From assembly GCF_002914525.1 (NCBI RefSeq), contig NZ_LODW01000044.1, positions 1 to 64,000 of the forward strand: a stretch of 64,000 bases of DNA. Direction: 5' to 3'. The notes beneath the pieces are model-generated. The model saw nothing but the letters and a program-made list of their open reading frames with translations. It made no database searches and was not told where the DNA came from. Positions 26,213-35,455 of this stretch are shown here, in pieces. The DNA comes from Rhizobium hidalgonense (GTDB taxonomy: Bacteria; Pseudomonadota; Alphaproteobacteria; Rhizobiales; Rhizobiaceae). A program made the translations under genes and the position numbers. Each line of letters starts with the position of its first letter. Position 1 is the stretch's first letter.

Positions 26213-28189
26213 TCAGGCGCCTGCCTTCATGACGCTCATCAGCATGTCCGCCTGCGAGCGGCTCTGCATGGCCGCAAGGCCTGTCGCGGCAATGGCATCG
26301 CGCTCGTCGGCATCGGCGATCAGCTTGTAGCAGCGCTCGATCATGTCGTCATAGGGCTCGATTGCCAAACCGCCGATAAAGGGCTGGAGGTCCGGATCGC
26401 GAATGTCGCCTTCCGTCAGCACGCAAACGCGATTGGCGAGCAGATAGGAAATGCGCACGATCTCGAAGACGCCGCTCGCATAATGATGGATGTTGATCAC
26501 GATCTTGGCGCGGGCAATCGCCGCATCGCGTTCCGCACCATAGATGTTGAAGAGGTGCGCGACCTTGAGCCCGCCGTCCTTCAGCGTCTTCAGGATATGG
26601 TGGCGGCGTTCGTTCATCGAGCCGTAGAAGAGCACGTCGATATCTCTGACGGGATTGTGCTTTATCTGGCTGAGGCAGTTGCTATAGCCGATTTCGAGGA
26701 CGCCGGCGTGATCAATGCCCTTGGCGGCGAGATTTTCGCGGTTGCGTGGGCTGTAGTCGAGCACCGGCATCGCCCTCAGGATCGACGTATAGCGCGAATT
26801 GATCCAGCTGCTTTCTTCGGACACCTGCTCGAGGTTGATGATGACGCTGTCTTTCGGCAGATGGTCGACGATGTCGGCGGGGAGAAGATTGCCGCCATAG
26901 ATGATCGGCGCACGGCCGGCGAATGCGTTCATGTCGCGGGTGATCGGTGCCGAGCCGCCGAGTTCCTCGAAGGCGCCTTGCAGGCCGAGCGCGACTTCGT
27001 CGAAGGCGTGGCTGTGATTGTAGTTGTCGGGCGTCACGATCCAGATGCAATGGCGGTCCTTGTGTGCCTGCCATCCGCCGTTAAAGGGTTGCAACGAATG
27101 GCCGAGCGGCTGCTCGATCTTCGGTGCAGCTGGTATAGCGGGCCTTGCTGTCTGTACGGGCTGCTGCGGCACCGCAGAGGCGCCGGAAGGCTGCTGGGCG
27201 TGGGCGCGCATCAATTCGCAGCCGCCGATGAATTGGCCGCGCGGCATCCAGGCGGGCGGATCATCAGCCATCCAGATCAGATGCGGCTGCTTGATGAGCG
27301 GTTGGCGGCCTTGCTGCCAAGCGGTCAGGAGAGCATCGTCAGGGCTCCGCAGGAAAGCTTCCTTGGCGGCGAAGAGGCCATGCAGCATCCGGCCGAGGCG
27401 GACACCGAACTTCCATTCGAAATCGGCAACGGTCGGTACGAAGGCGGCGATCTTCAATCCGGAGGCGGCTGCCTGCTGGATATAAAGCCCGAGTAGACGC
27501 TCGATCACGAAGGGGCGCATCTTCGCGTTGGCATCGCGTGAATAGTGAGCCGTACCAGCATAGGCGGCGCCCGCCGCCGTGCCGGCTCGCGCTTGGTTTT
27601 CCAGCGATTCGAGAATGCGTTCGCAAAAGGCGAAATAGCCGGACCAGAATTTCCGGTTGCCGCAGAAATAGTTGCAGAATGCGAAGGCAGTCTTGTCTTG
27701 GGGCGGCGCGATCGGATAGCCGAGCTCCTGGATATGCAGAAAGATCGGCTCCATGCCGGGGTGACCGCCAAGCAGCGAATGTTCCCAGACGTTGCTGTAG
27801 ATCGCCGCGTGGCCGATCAGCGGATTGTAAAGATAGGCGTCCGCGCCTTCTGCCCTGGCCTTTTCCGCCTCGGTGACAAAGGACGGAAAGCTCGTCACCG
27901 ACTTCATCTCGAATTTGCTGGAGAGCAGCCCCCAAAACACGTCGTCGCCGAGGCCGATGGCCTCGTGATGCTGATGCAGGGTGAGGAAGAGTTCATATTC
28001 GCGGGTCGTAGGCTGCGTGTTGAACGAGATGTCGAGCGGCATGGCCGCCGCGTCGAGCTGGCCGCGCTGCGAAGCATCGAGATAAGGCTGATAGACAATG
28101 ACGGATCCCGTGCCGGCAGCTTTCTCCGTGAGAAGCGCCAGATCAGGAAGGCCGGCCGGCAAAGAAGAAATGGGCTGATTGATCGTCAA
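26213..28189 (-). CDS. large two-part glycosyltransferase-like protein
   Basis: A 658-residue cytoplasmic protein without signal peptide. Residues 1 to about 330 form one region (blocks FLTLHQHHEAIGLGDDVFWGLLSSKFEM, LYNPLIGHAAIYSNVWEHSL, RPFVIERLLGLYIQQAA) that I cannot place in a named family. A proline/alanine-rich linker (about 335-360) joins it to a C-terminal region (about 370-655) that looks like a GT-B type glycosyltransferase domain (IDVLFYGSMNERRHHIL, INIHHYASGVFEIVRISYLLANRVCVLTE). As first gene of the operon with rmlCBDA it probably uses dTDP-rhamnose or acts in the same O-antigen/EPS pathway; that is inference. Confidence 0.65.
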   Translation of the reverse strand: MTINQPISSLPAGLPDLALLTEKAAGTGSVIVYQPYLDASQRGQLDAAAMPLDISFNTQPTTREYELFLTLHQHHEAIGLGDDVFWGLLSSKFEMKSVTSFPSFVTEAEKARAEGADAYLYNPLIGHAAIYSNVWEHSLLGGHPGMEPIFLHIQELGYPIAPPQDKTAFAFCNYFCGNRKFWSGYFAFCERILESLENQARAGTAAGAAYAGTAHYSRDANAKMRPFVIERLLGLYIQQAAASGLKIAAFVPTVADFEWKFGVRLGRMLHGLFAAKEAFLRSPDDALLTAWQQGRQPLIKQPHLIWMADDPPAWMPRGQFIGGCELMRAHAQQPSGASAVPQQPVQTARPAIPAAPKIEQPLGHSLQPFNGGWQAHKDRHCIWIVTPDNYNHSHAFDEVALGLQGAFEELGGSAPITRDMNAFAGRAPIIYGGNLLPADIVDHLPKDSVIINLEQVSEESSWINSRYTSILRAMPVLDYSPRNRENLAAKGIDHAGVLEIGYSNCLSQIKHNPVRDIDVLFYGSMNERRHHILKTLKDGGLKVAHLFNIYGAERDAAIARAKIVINIHHYASGVFEIVRISYLLANRVCVLTEGDIRDPDLQPFIGGLAIEPYDDMIERCYKLIADADERDAIAATGLAAMQSRSQADMLMSVMKAGA

Positions 28190-28442
28190 GGTATCGTCCT
28201 TCGCGAATGGCTGCCGTCTGTTTGGGAAATCCGCAGAATGGCAATTCGAGCCTGTTTGGTGCCTACTATTTGAGGTGAAGCTTGCGCCACACTGTTCGCA
28301 GAACTGTCGCTGGCAATCTGGAGGGGTGTGGGAACTCAGCCATCCCCCTTCCAGTTTTCTCTAGCCAGCTTTATTGGCTCAGCCGCTTCTGCTGCCGGTG
28401 TCGCAAGAGTTGCGATGTTCCGTTTGGATTGGGCCGCTCGGT

Positions 28443-29249
28443 TTATACGCCGCTTCTATAGACGCCATCATTCGATACGGTGGCTATATCCCCGAACAAG
28501 GACCCAGGCAGGGTATTGCCATAGAGTTCGGCTATCCGTTTGACGAGAAGATAGCTTCCGAGACGCTCCTGGCAAAATGAGATCGCGCGTTTCTGCACGG
28601 GGTCATCGGCTTGAAACGGTTGATATCGTTTCGCAAATTCAAAAGACGGCGCCACCATGCGGACAAAAGTGTCCAGCCACCAGTCCGTCGGATAGGTGCC
28701 GAGTTCAATGCCTCCAGGAACGAAAGTGCTGGAGTTAAAAAACTGCAAAGCTTCGGCTTGCGTTAAAGTGTTTGCTTCGATTGCAAACGCTGTATATCTG
28801 AGAAAGTCAACAATATTGTGGAAGCGTGCATAGTGTTGAGATATGTTGTGGAGGTTTAACGGCCGAGGCAGAAAGAAATTCTCTGAAAAAAACTGCGGAT
28901 CCTCCGGTCTTGTGATTTCCACTTCTTCAGAAGTCGTTGTATTCATCCCGGGATATTCGGGGTTCGGGGTCCCGATTTTTAGCCTCGTTAGAAATTTACG
29001 ATACTGCCAGATGGTAACGTTGCGATGTTTTGCTGGCTCTTCCGAAACGACCTTCGCGATGACGATCGTTCCAAGAGATCCTGACAATTTCGCGTGAAGC
29101 TCCTCCGGCTCGCTGAAAAAATCATAGCCGGCAATGACATCCATTCCCCTGCTTTCCAAAGGCAGTTTAGAGTTGAGCCATATGATTTTCGCGCCCTCGG
29201 GAGGAGGGTAGCTCGGCAAATCCTTATGGCAAACAATGAAAATGGTCAT
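28443..29249 (-). CDS. AT-rich gene of unknown function, possible polysaccharide-related
   Basis: A 268-residue protein; ATG 29249 (MTIFIVCHKDLPSYPPP) is preferred over an upstream in-frame start. The opening IVCHKDLP recalls capsular-polysaccharide proteins of the DUF4422 kind, and VQKRAISFCQERLGSYLLVKR near 235 resembles the RPFVIERLLGLYI block of the neighbouring large protein, so the two may share a domain. No signal peptide or membrane helix. Base composition is far below its surroundings (23 G/C in the 60 bases 28801-28860), suggesting acquisition by transfer. It lies 253 bases upstream of the glycosyltransferase gene, same strand. Confidence 0.6.
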   Translation of the reverse strand: MTIFIVCHKDLPSYPPPEGAKIIWLNSKLPLESRGMDVIAGYDFFSEPEELHAKLSGSLGTIVIAKVVSEEPAKHRNVTIWQYRKFLTRLKIGTPNPEYPGMNTTTSEEVEITRPEDPQFFSENFFLPRPLNLHNISQHYARFHNIVDFLRYTAFAIEANTLTQAEALQFFNSSTFVPGGIELGTYPTDWWLDTFVRMVAPSFEFAKRYQPFQADDPVQKRAISFCQERLGSYLLVKRIAELYGNTLPGSLFGDIATVSNDGVYRSGV

Positions 29250-29418
29250 ATTTGTAATCAGCCTCTGATGGACGGGGAGTGTCTGCCGGCTGAAATTACC
29301 ACGCGGCTCGCCCGTCAATGCTTCGTTGTGTCGAGGTGGCGGACGTCAGCATTCCTAGCGTTTCTGCCTCTTGTCAGCGACTCTACAGCGCGTTGCTTGC
29401 GCGTAGCCGGTGCGAAGC

Positions 29419-29931
29419 CTAGCGCGAAAACTGAATGACTTCGCCGTTGTACTGCGTGCGCGTGGTCTCGCGAAAACCGAGTTTGGCTGCGACCCGCAAC
29501 GAGGCCGGATCCGGGCTGATGATGCAGCTCATCGGTTTTGCCGGGAAATGTGCTTGCCCCCAGCCGATCAGGGCGGTCAACGCTTCGGTGGCGTAACCGC
29601 GCCCGTGCGCCGAGGGTATCAGCGCCCAGCCGAGTTCCATCGTCCCCTCGATCGATGGCGTCATCTCGCGGCGGGATTCCAAGAAGCCCGCTTCGCCGAT
29701 GAACCGGTCGCTCGCCTTTTCCACGATCGCAAGAAAGCCGAAGCCCATATGGTGCCACATGCCGGCAATCCGCAGCATGCGGCTCCAGCTCTGCTCGCGC
29801 GTCGACGGGATGCCGCTGATGAAGCGGACGACGTCTTCATCAGCCCAGAGTGCCGCATGCGCCTCGAAATCATCGAGGCGGTGAGGGCGGAGCGTCAGCC
29901 GCTCCGTTTCGAGGGTTGGAATATCGGTCAT
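29419..29931 (-). CDS. GNAT-family N-acetyltransferase (RimJ/RimL-like)
   Basis: A 170-residue acetyltransferase of the RimJ/RimL type: it opens with LETERLTLRPHRLDDFEAHAAL and has the acetyl-CoA loop ALIPSAHGRGYATEALTALIGWG near 110, then a conserved IISPDPASLRVAAKLGF near 135. ATG 29931 is chosen because the domain begins there and the start lies 10 bases after the cupin gene's stop; the open frame further upstream overlaps that gene. Substrate unknown. Confidence 0.88.
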   Translation of the reverse strand: MTDIPTLETERLTLRPHRLDDFEAHAALWADEDVVRFISGIPSTREQSWSRMLRIAGMWHHMGFGFLAIVEKASDRFIGEAGFLESRREMTPSIEGTMELGWALIPSAHGRGYATEALTALIGWGQAHFPAKPMSCIISPDPASLRVAAKLGFRETTRTQYNGEVIQFSR

Positions 29932-29941
29932 ATCGGGTCCT

Positions 29942-30445
29942 TCAAGCGCCGGGCTCGCCGACCCAATAGTCGAGATCGGCTCCCGGCCGGCCGATATGAC
30001 GGAAGCGCAGAGGTTTGGTATCGCCCCTATTGGTCTTGGCAAGAAACTTTCCGGAATCCGGATATTCGACGATCTCGGTCTTCGCCATCGTCGAGATGCC
30101 GAGATAGACAAGCGGAGCCGTGCCGGTGTTGATGATCTGGTGCGCTGTTTCCGGGCCGCCGGCTGGTGCGCCGAGCGCGTCGCCCGCCTTGATCGCATGG
30201 CGCTCCCCCCCGAAGCGGTATTCGCCGGTGCCTGAAATCACGTAGAAAAGCTCGTCTTCGACGTGATGGTTGTGGAAGGGGCAGCCCGATTTGCCCGGCG
30301 GCACCTCGTTGTAGCTGATGCCGAGGCCGGTCAGGCCGAGAAGCGCGCCGAACGACGTGTCGACGCTCTCATAGAGCGTGCCCTGTTGCCAATGGTCGAG
30401 CTTTAGATCGGCGATATTGATCACCGCCTTCGATTCCGTCGCCAT
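29942..30445 (-). CDS. cupin-domain protein
   Basis: A 167-residue single-cupin protein. The metal-binding motif is seen as PFHNHHVEDELFYVISGTGEYRFGG (near 57-80) with the second histidine block at GPETAHQIINTG near 112. Such proteins are sugar-binding, isomerase or dioxygenase types; the substrate is not apparent. It probably forms a two-gene unit with the acetyltransferase gene 10 bases downstream. Confidence 0.85.
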   Translation of the reverse strand: MATESKAVINIADLKLDHWQQGTLYESVDTSFGALLGLTGLGISYNEVPPGKSGCPFHNHHVEDELFYVISGTGEYRFGGERHAIKAGDALGAPAGGPETAHQIINTGTAPLVYLGISTMAKTEIVEYPDSGKFLAKTNRGDTKPLRFRHIGRPGADLDYWVGEPGA

Positions 30446-30590
30446 GATGTCCTCCTGTTGCAGGAAGAGAAACCATCATCGCCTGGAAAAATTCAATGGT
30501 TTTCTGGAAAATCCCCGGCATGGGCGGAGAGGAGACCGCCGCCCATGCTATGAGCGCCGCGCACCGAAGGGGACGCGATGCGCTGAAACG

Positions 30591-30950
30591 TCAACGGACG
30601 TAGAAGGTCACGCTTCCGTCGGCTGCCTGTTCGGCATTGACGATATTGCGGACGTCGACGCCCTCGTTGTTGAGACGATGGGCAAGCGATCTGTTGGCGT
30701 CGATCGAGGCCTGGATGGCGTGAACGGCCTGGCCGGAACGTTCCGGCGCCGAGCGCGGCCCGGTGTTCTCGTCGTCGAGGTTGCGCCAGTTGTGGACCTG
30801 CTCGACGTTGAAATCATTGCCGTGGAAGGTCCGGAGTGTCTGCTCGATGCCCTGGGCGCTGTTCATCCCAAGGCTTTCGGCCCGGCTGACGCCGGCAAAT
30901 GCGAGGGAGGAGAGGGCTGCAGCGATGCTGATGGTGACAACGCGGTTCAT
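30591..30950 (-). CDS. small exported hypothetical protein
   Basis: A 119-residue protein with a signal peptide (MNRVVTISIAAALSSLAFAGVSRA, cleavage after 24). The mature 95 residues are polar, with a helix-like stretch ERSGQAVHAIQASIDANRSLAHRL and a C-terminal beta strand GSVTFYVR. I do not recognise a family; it looks like a periplasmic rhizobial protein. Confidence 0.7.
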   Translation of the reverse strand: MNRVVTISIAAALSSLAFAGVSRAESLGMNSAQGIEQTLRTFHGNDFNVEQVHNWRNLDDENTGPRSAPERSGQAVHAIQASIDANRSLAHRLNNEGVDVRNIVNAEQAADGSVTFYVR

Positions 30951-31293
30951 GATTGTATCCTTTCATCTGCTTTAACGGTCGACTGTCGTTGCAGGGGATC
31001 GTCTGTCACGACATGGAATTGGCGCTCTTCCATTCGCGATTCAATAGGTTAAGCCACTGAAAACCCATTAAGAATTGTTCATGAAATCCGCCTTCGAAAT
31101 GCCGTTTTCCAGGCATGCGGAAAAACCGGTTCGAGAGGCTTGCCGAGCAGTACAGGCCCGGCGCGGCTATCCCCTTGCGGATATTTCTTCTTTGGCATTG
31201 CGGCATCGGGCGAAAGTGCTTGCCATTCTGGTGAAGGCATGTTTTGACCGCGGCCTGCCGAGTGGAAAACGCCCCACAAAACGAAGGTGAACC
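30951..31293. promoter_or_regulatory. divergent intergenic region, exported protein / ribH
   Basis: A 343-base gap between the small exported protein (minus) and ribH (plus). A 70-codon open frame (31078-31290) fills its right half but has no ribosome site and poor coding character. I looked for the conserved FMN riboswitch core (GGGGCAGGGTGAAATTCCC-like) and did not find it. Promoters for both genes are expected near 30960-31075. Confidence 0.4.
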
Positions 31294-31749
31294 ATGCCGA
31301 GAGAGACCGCTCCCCATATTTTGATCGTTGAGGCCCGCTTCTACGACGACATGGCCGACGCCCTGCTCGAAGGTGCGACCTTCGCATTGGAACAGGCCGG
31401 CGCCACCTTCGAGGTCGTTACCGTTCCGGGCGCACTGGAAATTCCGGCGGCAATTGCCATGTCGCTCGATGGAGACGACAATGGCGGAACGCATTATGAT
31501 GGCTATGTCGCGCTCGGCATGGTCATTCGCGGCGAGACCTATCACTTCGATATCGTGTCGAATGAATCCTCGCGCGCTTTGATGGATCTTGCGGTCAGTG
31601 AGTCGCTTGCCATCGGCAACGGCATTCTGACCGTCGAGAACGACGAACAGGCATGGGCGCGGGCGCGCCGCTCGGACAAGGACAAGGGCGGATTTGCCGC
31701 TCGCGCGGCTCTGACGATGATCGAGCTGAAGCAGAAACTGGGTGCATAA
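31294..31749 (+). CDS. ribH: 6,7-dimethyl-8-ribityllumazine synthase
   Basis: A 151-residue lumazine synthase, penultimate riboflavin step; forms large icosahedral or decameric assemblies. Signature parts are [11 protein letters not shown] near 47, the [18 protein letters not shown] active-site segment near 82 (catalytic His) and [12 protein letters not shown] at the end. nusB follows after 3 bases as in other alphaproteobacteria, whereas ribE, normally just upstream, is 8.6 kb away. Confidence 0.96.
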   Translation: MPRETAPHILIVEARFYDDMADALLEGATFALEQAGATFEVVTVPGALEIPAAIAMSLDGDDNGGTHYDGYVALGMVIRGETYHFDIVSNESSRALMDLAVSESLAIGNGILTVENDEQAWARARRSDKDKGGFAARAALTMIELKQKLGA

Positions 31750-31752
31750 CGA

Positions 31753-32235
31753 ATGAACGACGACAAGACGGAACGGCCGGTCAAGACTGCAAACCAGCGG
31801 GGCGCTGCCCGTCTTGCTGCCGTTCAGGCACTATATCAGATGGATGTCGGCGGCACCGGTGTTCTGGAAATCGTCGCCGAATACGAGGCGCACCGTCTCG
31901 GCCAGGAACTCGACGGCGCGACCTATCTGAAGGCCGATGCCGGCTGGTTCCGTTCCATCGTCTCCGGCGTCGTGCGCGATCAGGTCCGCCTCGATCCGCT
32001 GATTGCCGCGGCCCTGCAGGATGATTGGGCCTTGTCGCGCCTCGACAGCACCGTGCGCGCCATCCTGCGCGCCGGCGTCTTCGAGATCACCGACCGCAAG
32101 GACGTCCCGGTGGCGGTCATCGTTACCGAATATGTCGAGATCGCCCAGGCCTTCTTCGATGACGACGAGCCGAAGCTCGTCAATGCGGTGCTCGACCGTA
32201 TTGCAAAGCAGGTGCGCGGCGAGACGAAGAAGTAA
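31753..32235 (+). CDS. nusB: transcription antitermination factor NusB
   Basis: A 160-residue all-helical factor that with NusE binds boxA RNA in rRNA operons. Recognisable features: [16 protein letters not shown] near the start, the [17 protein letters not shown] helix near 98 and [31 protein letters not shown], the family hallmark. Start is 3 bases after ribH. Confidence 0.96.
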   Translation: MNDDKTERPVKTANQRGAARLAAVQALYQMDVGGTGVLEIVAEYEAHRLGQELDGATYLKADAGWFRSIVSGVVRDQVRLDPLIAAALQDDWALSRLDSTVRAILRAGVFEITDRKDVPVAVIVTEYVEIAQAFFDDDEPKLVNAVLDRIAKQVRGETKK

Positions 32236-32433
32236 GTCTTTAGCCGCCAAACAATCTCCCTAAGTCTTTCTTCGCACTGCAACGGTTTTCGCTCGTTGCG
32301 GTCTTGACGCCACGTGATCGACCACGCAATCTCCGCACCGCTTAGCTGTGGCATTTCTGTGGAGAGGAAGGCGATTCGGCGGCGTATCTGCCGGAGAAGG
32401 AGTGAGCTCCGGCCTATGGGAGGAAAGAGCGAA

Positions 32434-34572
32434 ATGACGATTCTTTTATGCGTAATCGCATGCGGTCTGCTCTCGGTGGTCTATGCCGCCTGGGCAACCC
32501 GGTCGGTGCTTGCCGCCGATCAGGGCAACAGCCGCATGCAGGAGATCGCGGGCTATATCCGCGAAGGCGCTCAGGCCTATTTGACCCGCCAGTACAGAAC
32601 CATTGCCCTTGTCGGCGTCGTCGTTTTCATCGCAGCCTGGCTGCTACTTTCCGCCGAGGCAGCCATCGGCTTCCTGATCGGCGCCGTACTATCAGGTGCT
32701 GCCGGCTTTATCGGCATGCATGTCTCCGTGCGCGCCAATGTGCGCACCGCCCAGGCGGCCTCCGCCAGCCTTTCCGCCGGCCTAGACATCGCCTTCAAGT
32801 CAGGTGCGATCACCGGCATGCTGGTGGCCGGCCTCGCACTGCTCGGCGTCTCCATCTACTATACCATTTTGACCGTTGGCCTCGGCCATGAGAGCGGTTC
32901 GCGCGAAGTCATCGATGCGCTGGTGGCGCTCGGCTTCGGCGCTTCGCTGATTTCGATCTTCGCCCGTCTCGGCGGCGGCATCTTCACCAAGGGCGCCGAT
33001 GTCGGCGGCGACCTCGTCGGCAAGGTGGAAGCCGGCATTCCCGAGGACGATCCGCGCAACCCGGCAACGATTGCCGATAACGTTGGCGACAATGTCGGCG
33101 ACTGCGCCGGCATGGCCGCCGACCTCTTTGAAACCTATGCGGTTTCCGTCGTCGCCACCATGGTTCTTGCCGCGATATTCTTTGCCGGCGCGCCGATCCT
33201 CCAGTCGGCGATGATCTATCCGCTGGCGATCTGCGGCGCCTGCATCATCACTTCGATCATCGGCACCTTTTTCGTCAAGCTCGGCTCGAACGGCTCAATC
33301 ATGGGCGCTCTTTACAAGGGCCTTATCGTCACCGGCCTGCTGTCGATCGTCGGTCTTGGCGCCGCCACCTCGCTGACGGTTGGCTGGGGCTCGCTCGGCA
33401 CGGTTGGCGGCGTCGACATTTCAGGCACGCACCTCTTCTTCTGCGGCATCGTCGGTCTTGTCGTCACCGCGCTGATCGTGGTGATCACCGAATATTATAC
33501 CGGCACGGGCAAGCGCCCGGTCGTTTCAATCGCCCAGGCCTCGGTCACCGGTCACGGCACCAATGTCATCCAGGGCCTGGCCGTCTCGCTGGAATCGACG
33601 GCACTGCCGGCGATCGTCATCGTTGGCGGCATTCTCGCCACCTACCAGCTCGGCGGCCTTTTCGGCACCGGCATTGCAGTGACCGCGATGCTCGGCATTG
33701 CCGGGATGATCGTCGCGCTCGACGCCTTCGGACCGGTGACGGACAATGCCGGCGGTATCGCCGAAATGTCGCATCTGCCGCCGGAAGTGCGCAAATCCAC
33801 GGATGCGCTCGATGCTGTCGGCAATACGACCAAAGCCGTCACCAAGGGTTATGCCATCGGTTCGGCCGGTCTCGGCGCCCTGGTTCTCTTCGCAGCCTAC
33901 TCCTACGACCTCAAATATTTTGCGGCGAATGGCGACAAGTTCCCTTATTTCGCCGGCATAGGCGATATTTCCTTCGATCTTTCCAACCCCTATGTGGTGG
34001 CGGGATTAATCTTCGGCGGCCTCGTTCCTTACCTCTTCGGCGGCATCGCAATGACGGCCGTCGGCCGTGCGGCCGGTGCGATCGTCGAAGAAGTTCGCCG
34101 TCAGTTCAAGGAAAAGCCGGGCATCATGCAGGGCACGGAAAAGCCGGATTACGGCAGGGCCGTCGACCTTCTGACCAAGGCCGCAATCCGCGAGATGATC
34201 GTGCCGTCGCTGCTGCCGGTGCTGGCGCCGATCGTCGTTTATTTCGGCGTGCTGCTCATCTCCGGCTCCAAGGCCTCGGCCTTTGCCGCGCTTGGCGCAT
34301 CGCTGCTCGGCGTCATCATCAACGGCCTCTTCGTCGCCATCTCGATGACATCGGGCGGCGGCGCCTGGGACAATGCCAAGAAGAGCTTCGAGGACGGGTT
34401 CGTCGACAAGGATGGCGTGCGTCACATGAAGGGCTCCGATGCGCACAAGGCGTCGGTCACCGGCGATACGGTCGGCGATCCCTACAAGGACACTGCGGGT
34501 CCCGCCGTCAACCCGGCGATCAAGATCACCAACATCGTCGCGCTGCTGCTGCTCGCCGTTCTCGCCGGATAA
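32434..34572 (+). CDS. hppA: membrane-bound H+-translocating inorganic pyrophosphatase
   Basis: A 712-residue integral membrane pump (about 16 helices) coupling PPi hydrolysis to proton export. ATG 32434 follows a strong ribosome site (GGGAGGAAAG); the frame is open further upstream to 32314 but without the family N-terminus. The substrate motif [38 protein letters not shown] (split over 190-230) is intact. At the potassium-determining position the sequence is GNTTKA with K467, which marks the K+-independent H+-pumping subfamily (A in K+-dependent enzymes). A shared terminator lies at 34626. Confidence 0.96.
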   Translation: MTILLCVIACGLLSVVYAAWATRSVLAADQGNSRMQEIAGYIREGAQAYLTRQYRTIALVGVVVFIAAWLLLSAEAAIGFLIGAVLSGAAGFIGMHVSVRANVRTAQAASASLSAGLDIAFKSGAITGMLVAGLALLGVSIYYTILTVGLGHESGSREVIDALVALGFGASLISIFARLGGGIFTKGADVGGDLVGKVEAGIPEDDPRNPATIADNVGDNVGDCAGMAADLFETYAVSVVATMVLAAIFFAGAPILQSAMIYPLAICGACIITSIIGTFFVKLGSNGSIMGALYKGLIVTGLLSIVGLGAATSLTVGWGSLGTVGGVDISGTHLFFCGIVGLVVTALIVVITEYYTGTGKRPVVSIAQASVTGHGTNVIQGLAVSLESTALPAIVIVGGILATYQLGGLFGTGIAVTAMLGIAGMIVALDAFGPVTDNAGGIAEMSHLPPEVRKSTDALDAVGNTTKAVTKGYAIGSAGLGALVLFAAYSYDLKYFAANGDKFPYFAGIGDISFDLSNPYVVAGLIFGGLVPYLFGGIAMTAVGRAAGAIVEEVRRQFKEKPGIMQGTEKPDYGRAVDLLTKAAIREMIVPSLLPVLAPIVVYFGVLLISGSKASAFAALGASLLGVIINGLFVAISMTSGGGAWDNAKKSFEDGFVDKDGVRHMKGSDAHKASVTGDTVGDPYKDTAGPAVNPAIKITNIVALLLLAVLAG

Positions 34573-34625
34573 ACAGCGCCGGCCGGTTAGGTGCGGTAAG
34601 CGTCAAGTCGGAGCAGCGATCATTA

Positions 34626-34657
34626 AAAAACCCGCCGGAGCGATCCGGCGGGTTTTT
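34626..34657. terminator. bidirectional terminator between hppA and bamE
   Basis: CCCGCCGGA (34631-34639) and TCCGGCGGG (34644-34652) form a perfect stem with a GCGA loop, flanked by A5 on one side and T5 on the other, so it can end both convergent transcripts. Confidence 0.9.
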
Positions 34658-34675
34658 CGTATGAGGCGTATCGGG

Positions 34676-35209
34676 TCAGCGCAGGCTGCTCGGATTTTGT
34701 GGCGTGCCGCCGGCGCCGCCACCGAACAGGCTGCGGGCGGCGCTCGCGGCGCTGCCGCCGGAGAGCATCTGCTGCAGGAAGGTGAGTTCCTTGCCGCCGG
34801 TCGGCGTGACGCGACCGATCGAGTCGAACACCTTGCCGTCCTGCAGCGTATAGTTGGCGCGGCGGCTGACGACGCTGTCCTTGTCGAAATAGATCGCCAG
34901 GACGCTCTGGTCGACGACCTTCAGTTTCTGGAAGGCGACCGCACGCGTGCGCCGCTGCGAGATATAATAGAAGACTTCGCCGTCGAAGGTCGCCGTCGTC
35001 GACGGGGTGCCGAGCGAAAGCAGCACCTGCTCGCGGCTCGATCCTTCCGGAACGAGGTTCAGCGACTCCTGGTCGGCGACGTATCCGCCATTGAGCACGG
35101 TGCTGGTCTGGCAACCGGAAAGAGCTGATGTGGAGGCGATTATAAAGGCAATGGCCGCGCTGCTGAAGAACTTCACGTCAGACTTGAAATACCGTTTCTT
35201 CAACGACAT
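34676..35209 (-). CDS. bamE: outer membrane protein assembly factor BamE
   Basis: A 177-residue lipoprotein of the BAM complex, inserting beta-barrels in the outer membrane (SmpA/OmlA family). The lipobox LSGC places the lipidated cysteine at residue 33; starting at the in-frame GTG at 35176 would give a tidier 22-residue signal peptide, so the start is uncertain. The conserved core GGYVADQESLNLVPEGSSREQVLLSLGTPS is present (44-70), followed by FYYISQ. The C-terminal 40 residues (glycine/serine/alanine-rich) extend past the usual domain. Confidence 0.92.
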   Translation of the reverse strand: MSLKKRYFKSDVKFFSSAAIAFIIASTSALSGCQTSTVLNGGYVADQESLNLVPEGSSREQVLLSLGTPSTTATFDGEVFYYISQRRTRAVAFQKLKVVDQSVLAIYFDKDSVVSRRANYTLQDGKVFDSIGRVTPTGGKELTFLQQMLSGGSAASAARSLFGGGAGGTPQNPSSLR

Positions 35210-35455
35210 CTACTCCCTTGAGTGTCGATAAGCAGCCATTTGGGGCCTTGCACGCATTACCTCCTGCAAAACCATTGTGGCCATTCCGGGTCGAATGTCC
35301 CGAATTCGCTTCGCTGACGCATCGAGGGCGTCGTCCCGAAACTGGCCACGATCGGCATTGCAATTCGCGCCTGCTTCGGTAAACCAGCTTTTCAAATCAT
35401 GCAACAAGGCCAGAGGCCAGCCGGCGTGAAGAATGAGGCATTTCCGGAAAAAACA
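35210..35455. promoter_or_regulatory. divergent promoter region, bamE / bc1 chaperone
   Basis: A 246-base gap between divergent genes. Nothing beyond expected promoter space was recognised. The plus-strand frame open from 35399 lacks a ribosome site until ATG 35456. Confidence 0.35.

Noticed and set aside
31078..31290. 70-codon open frame ending 3 bases before ribH
   Set aside because: No ribosome site, arginine-rich composition of the kind seen in non-coding frames, and no family resemblance. It is more likely the ribH leader.
30951..31293. FMN riboswitch before ribH
   Set aside because: The conserved core could not be found by eye on either strand, nor before ribD.
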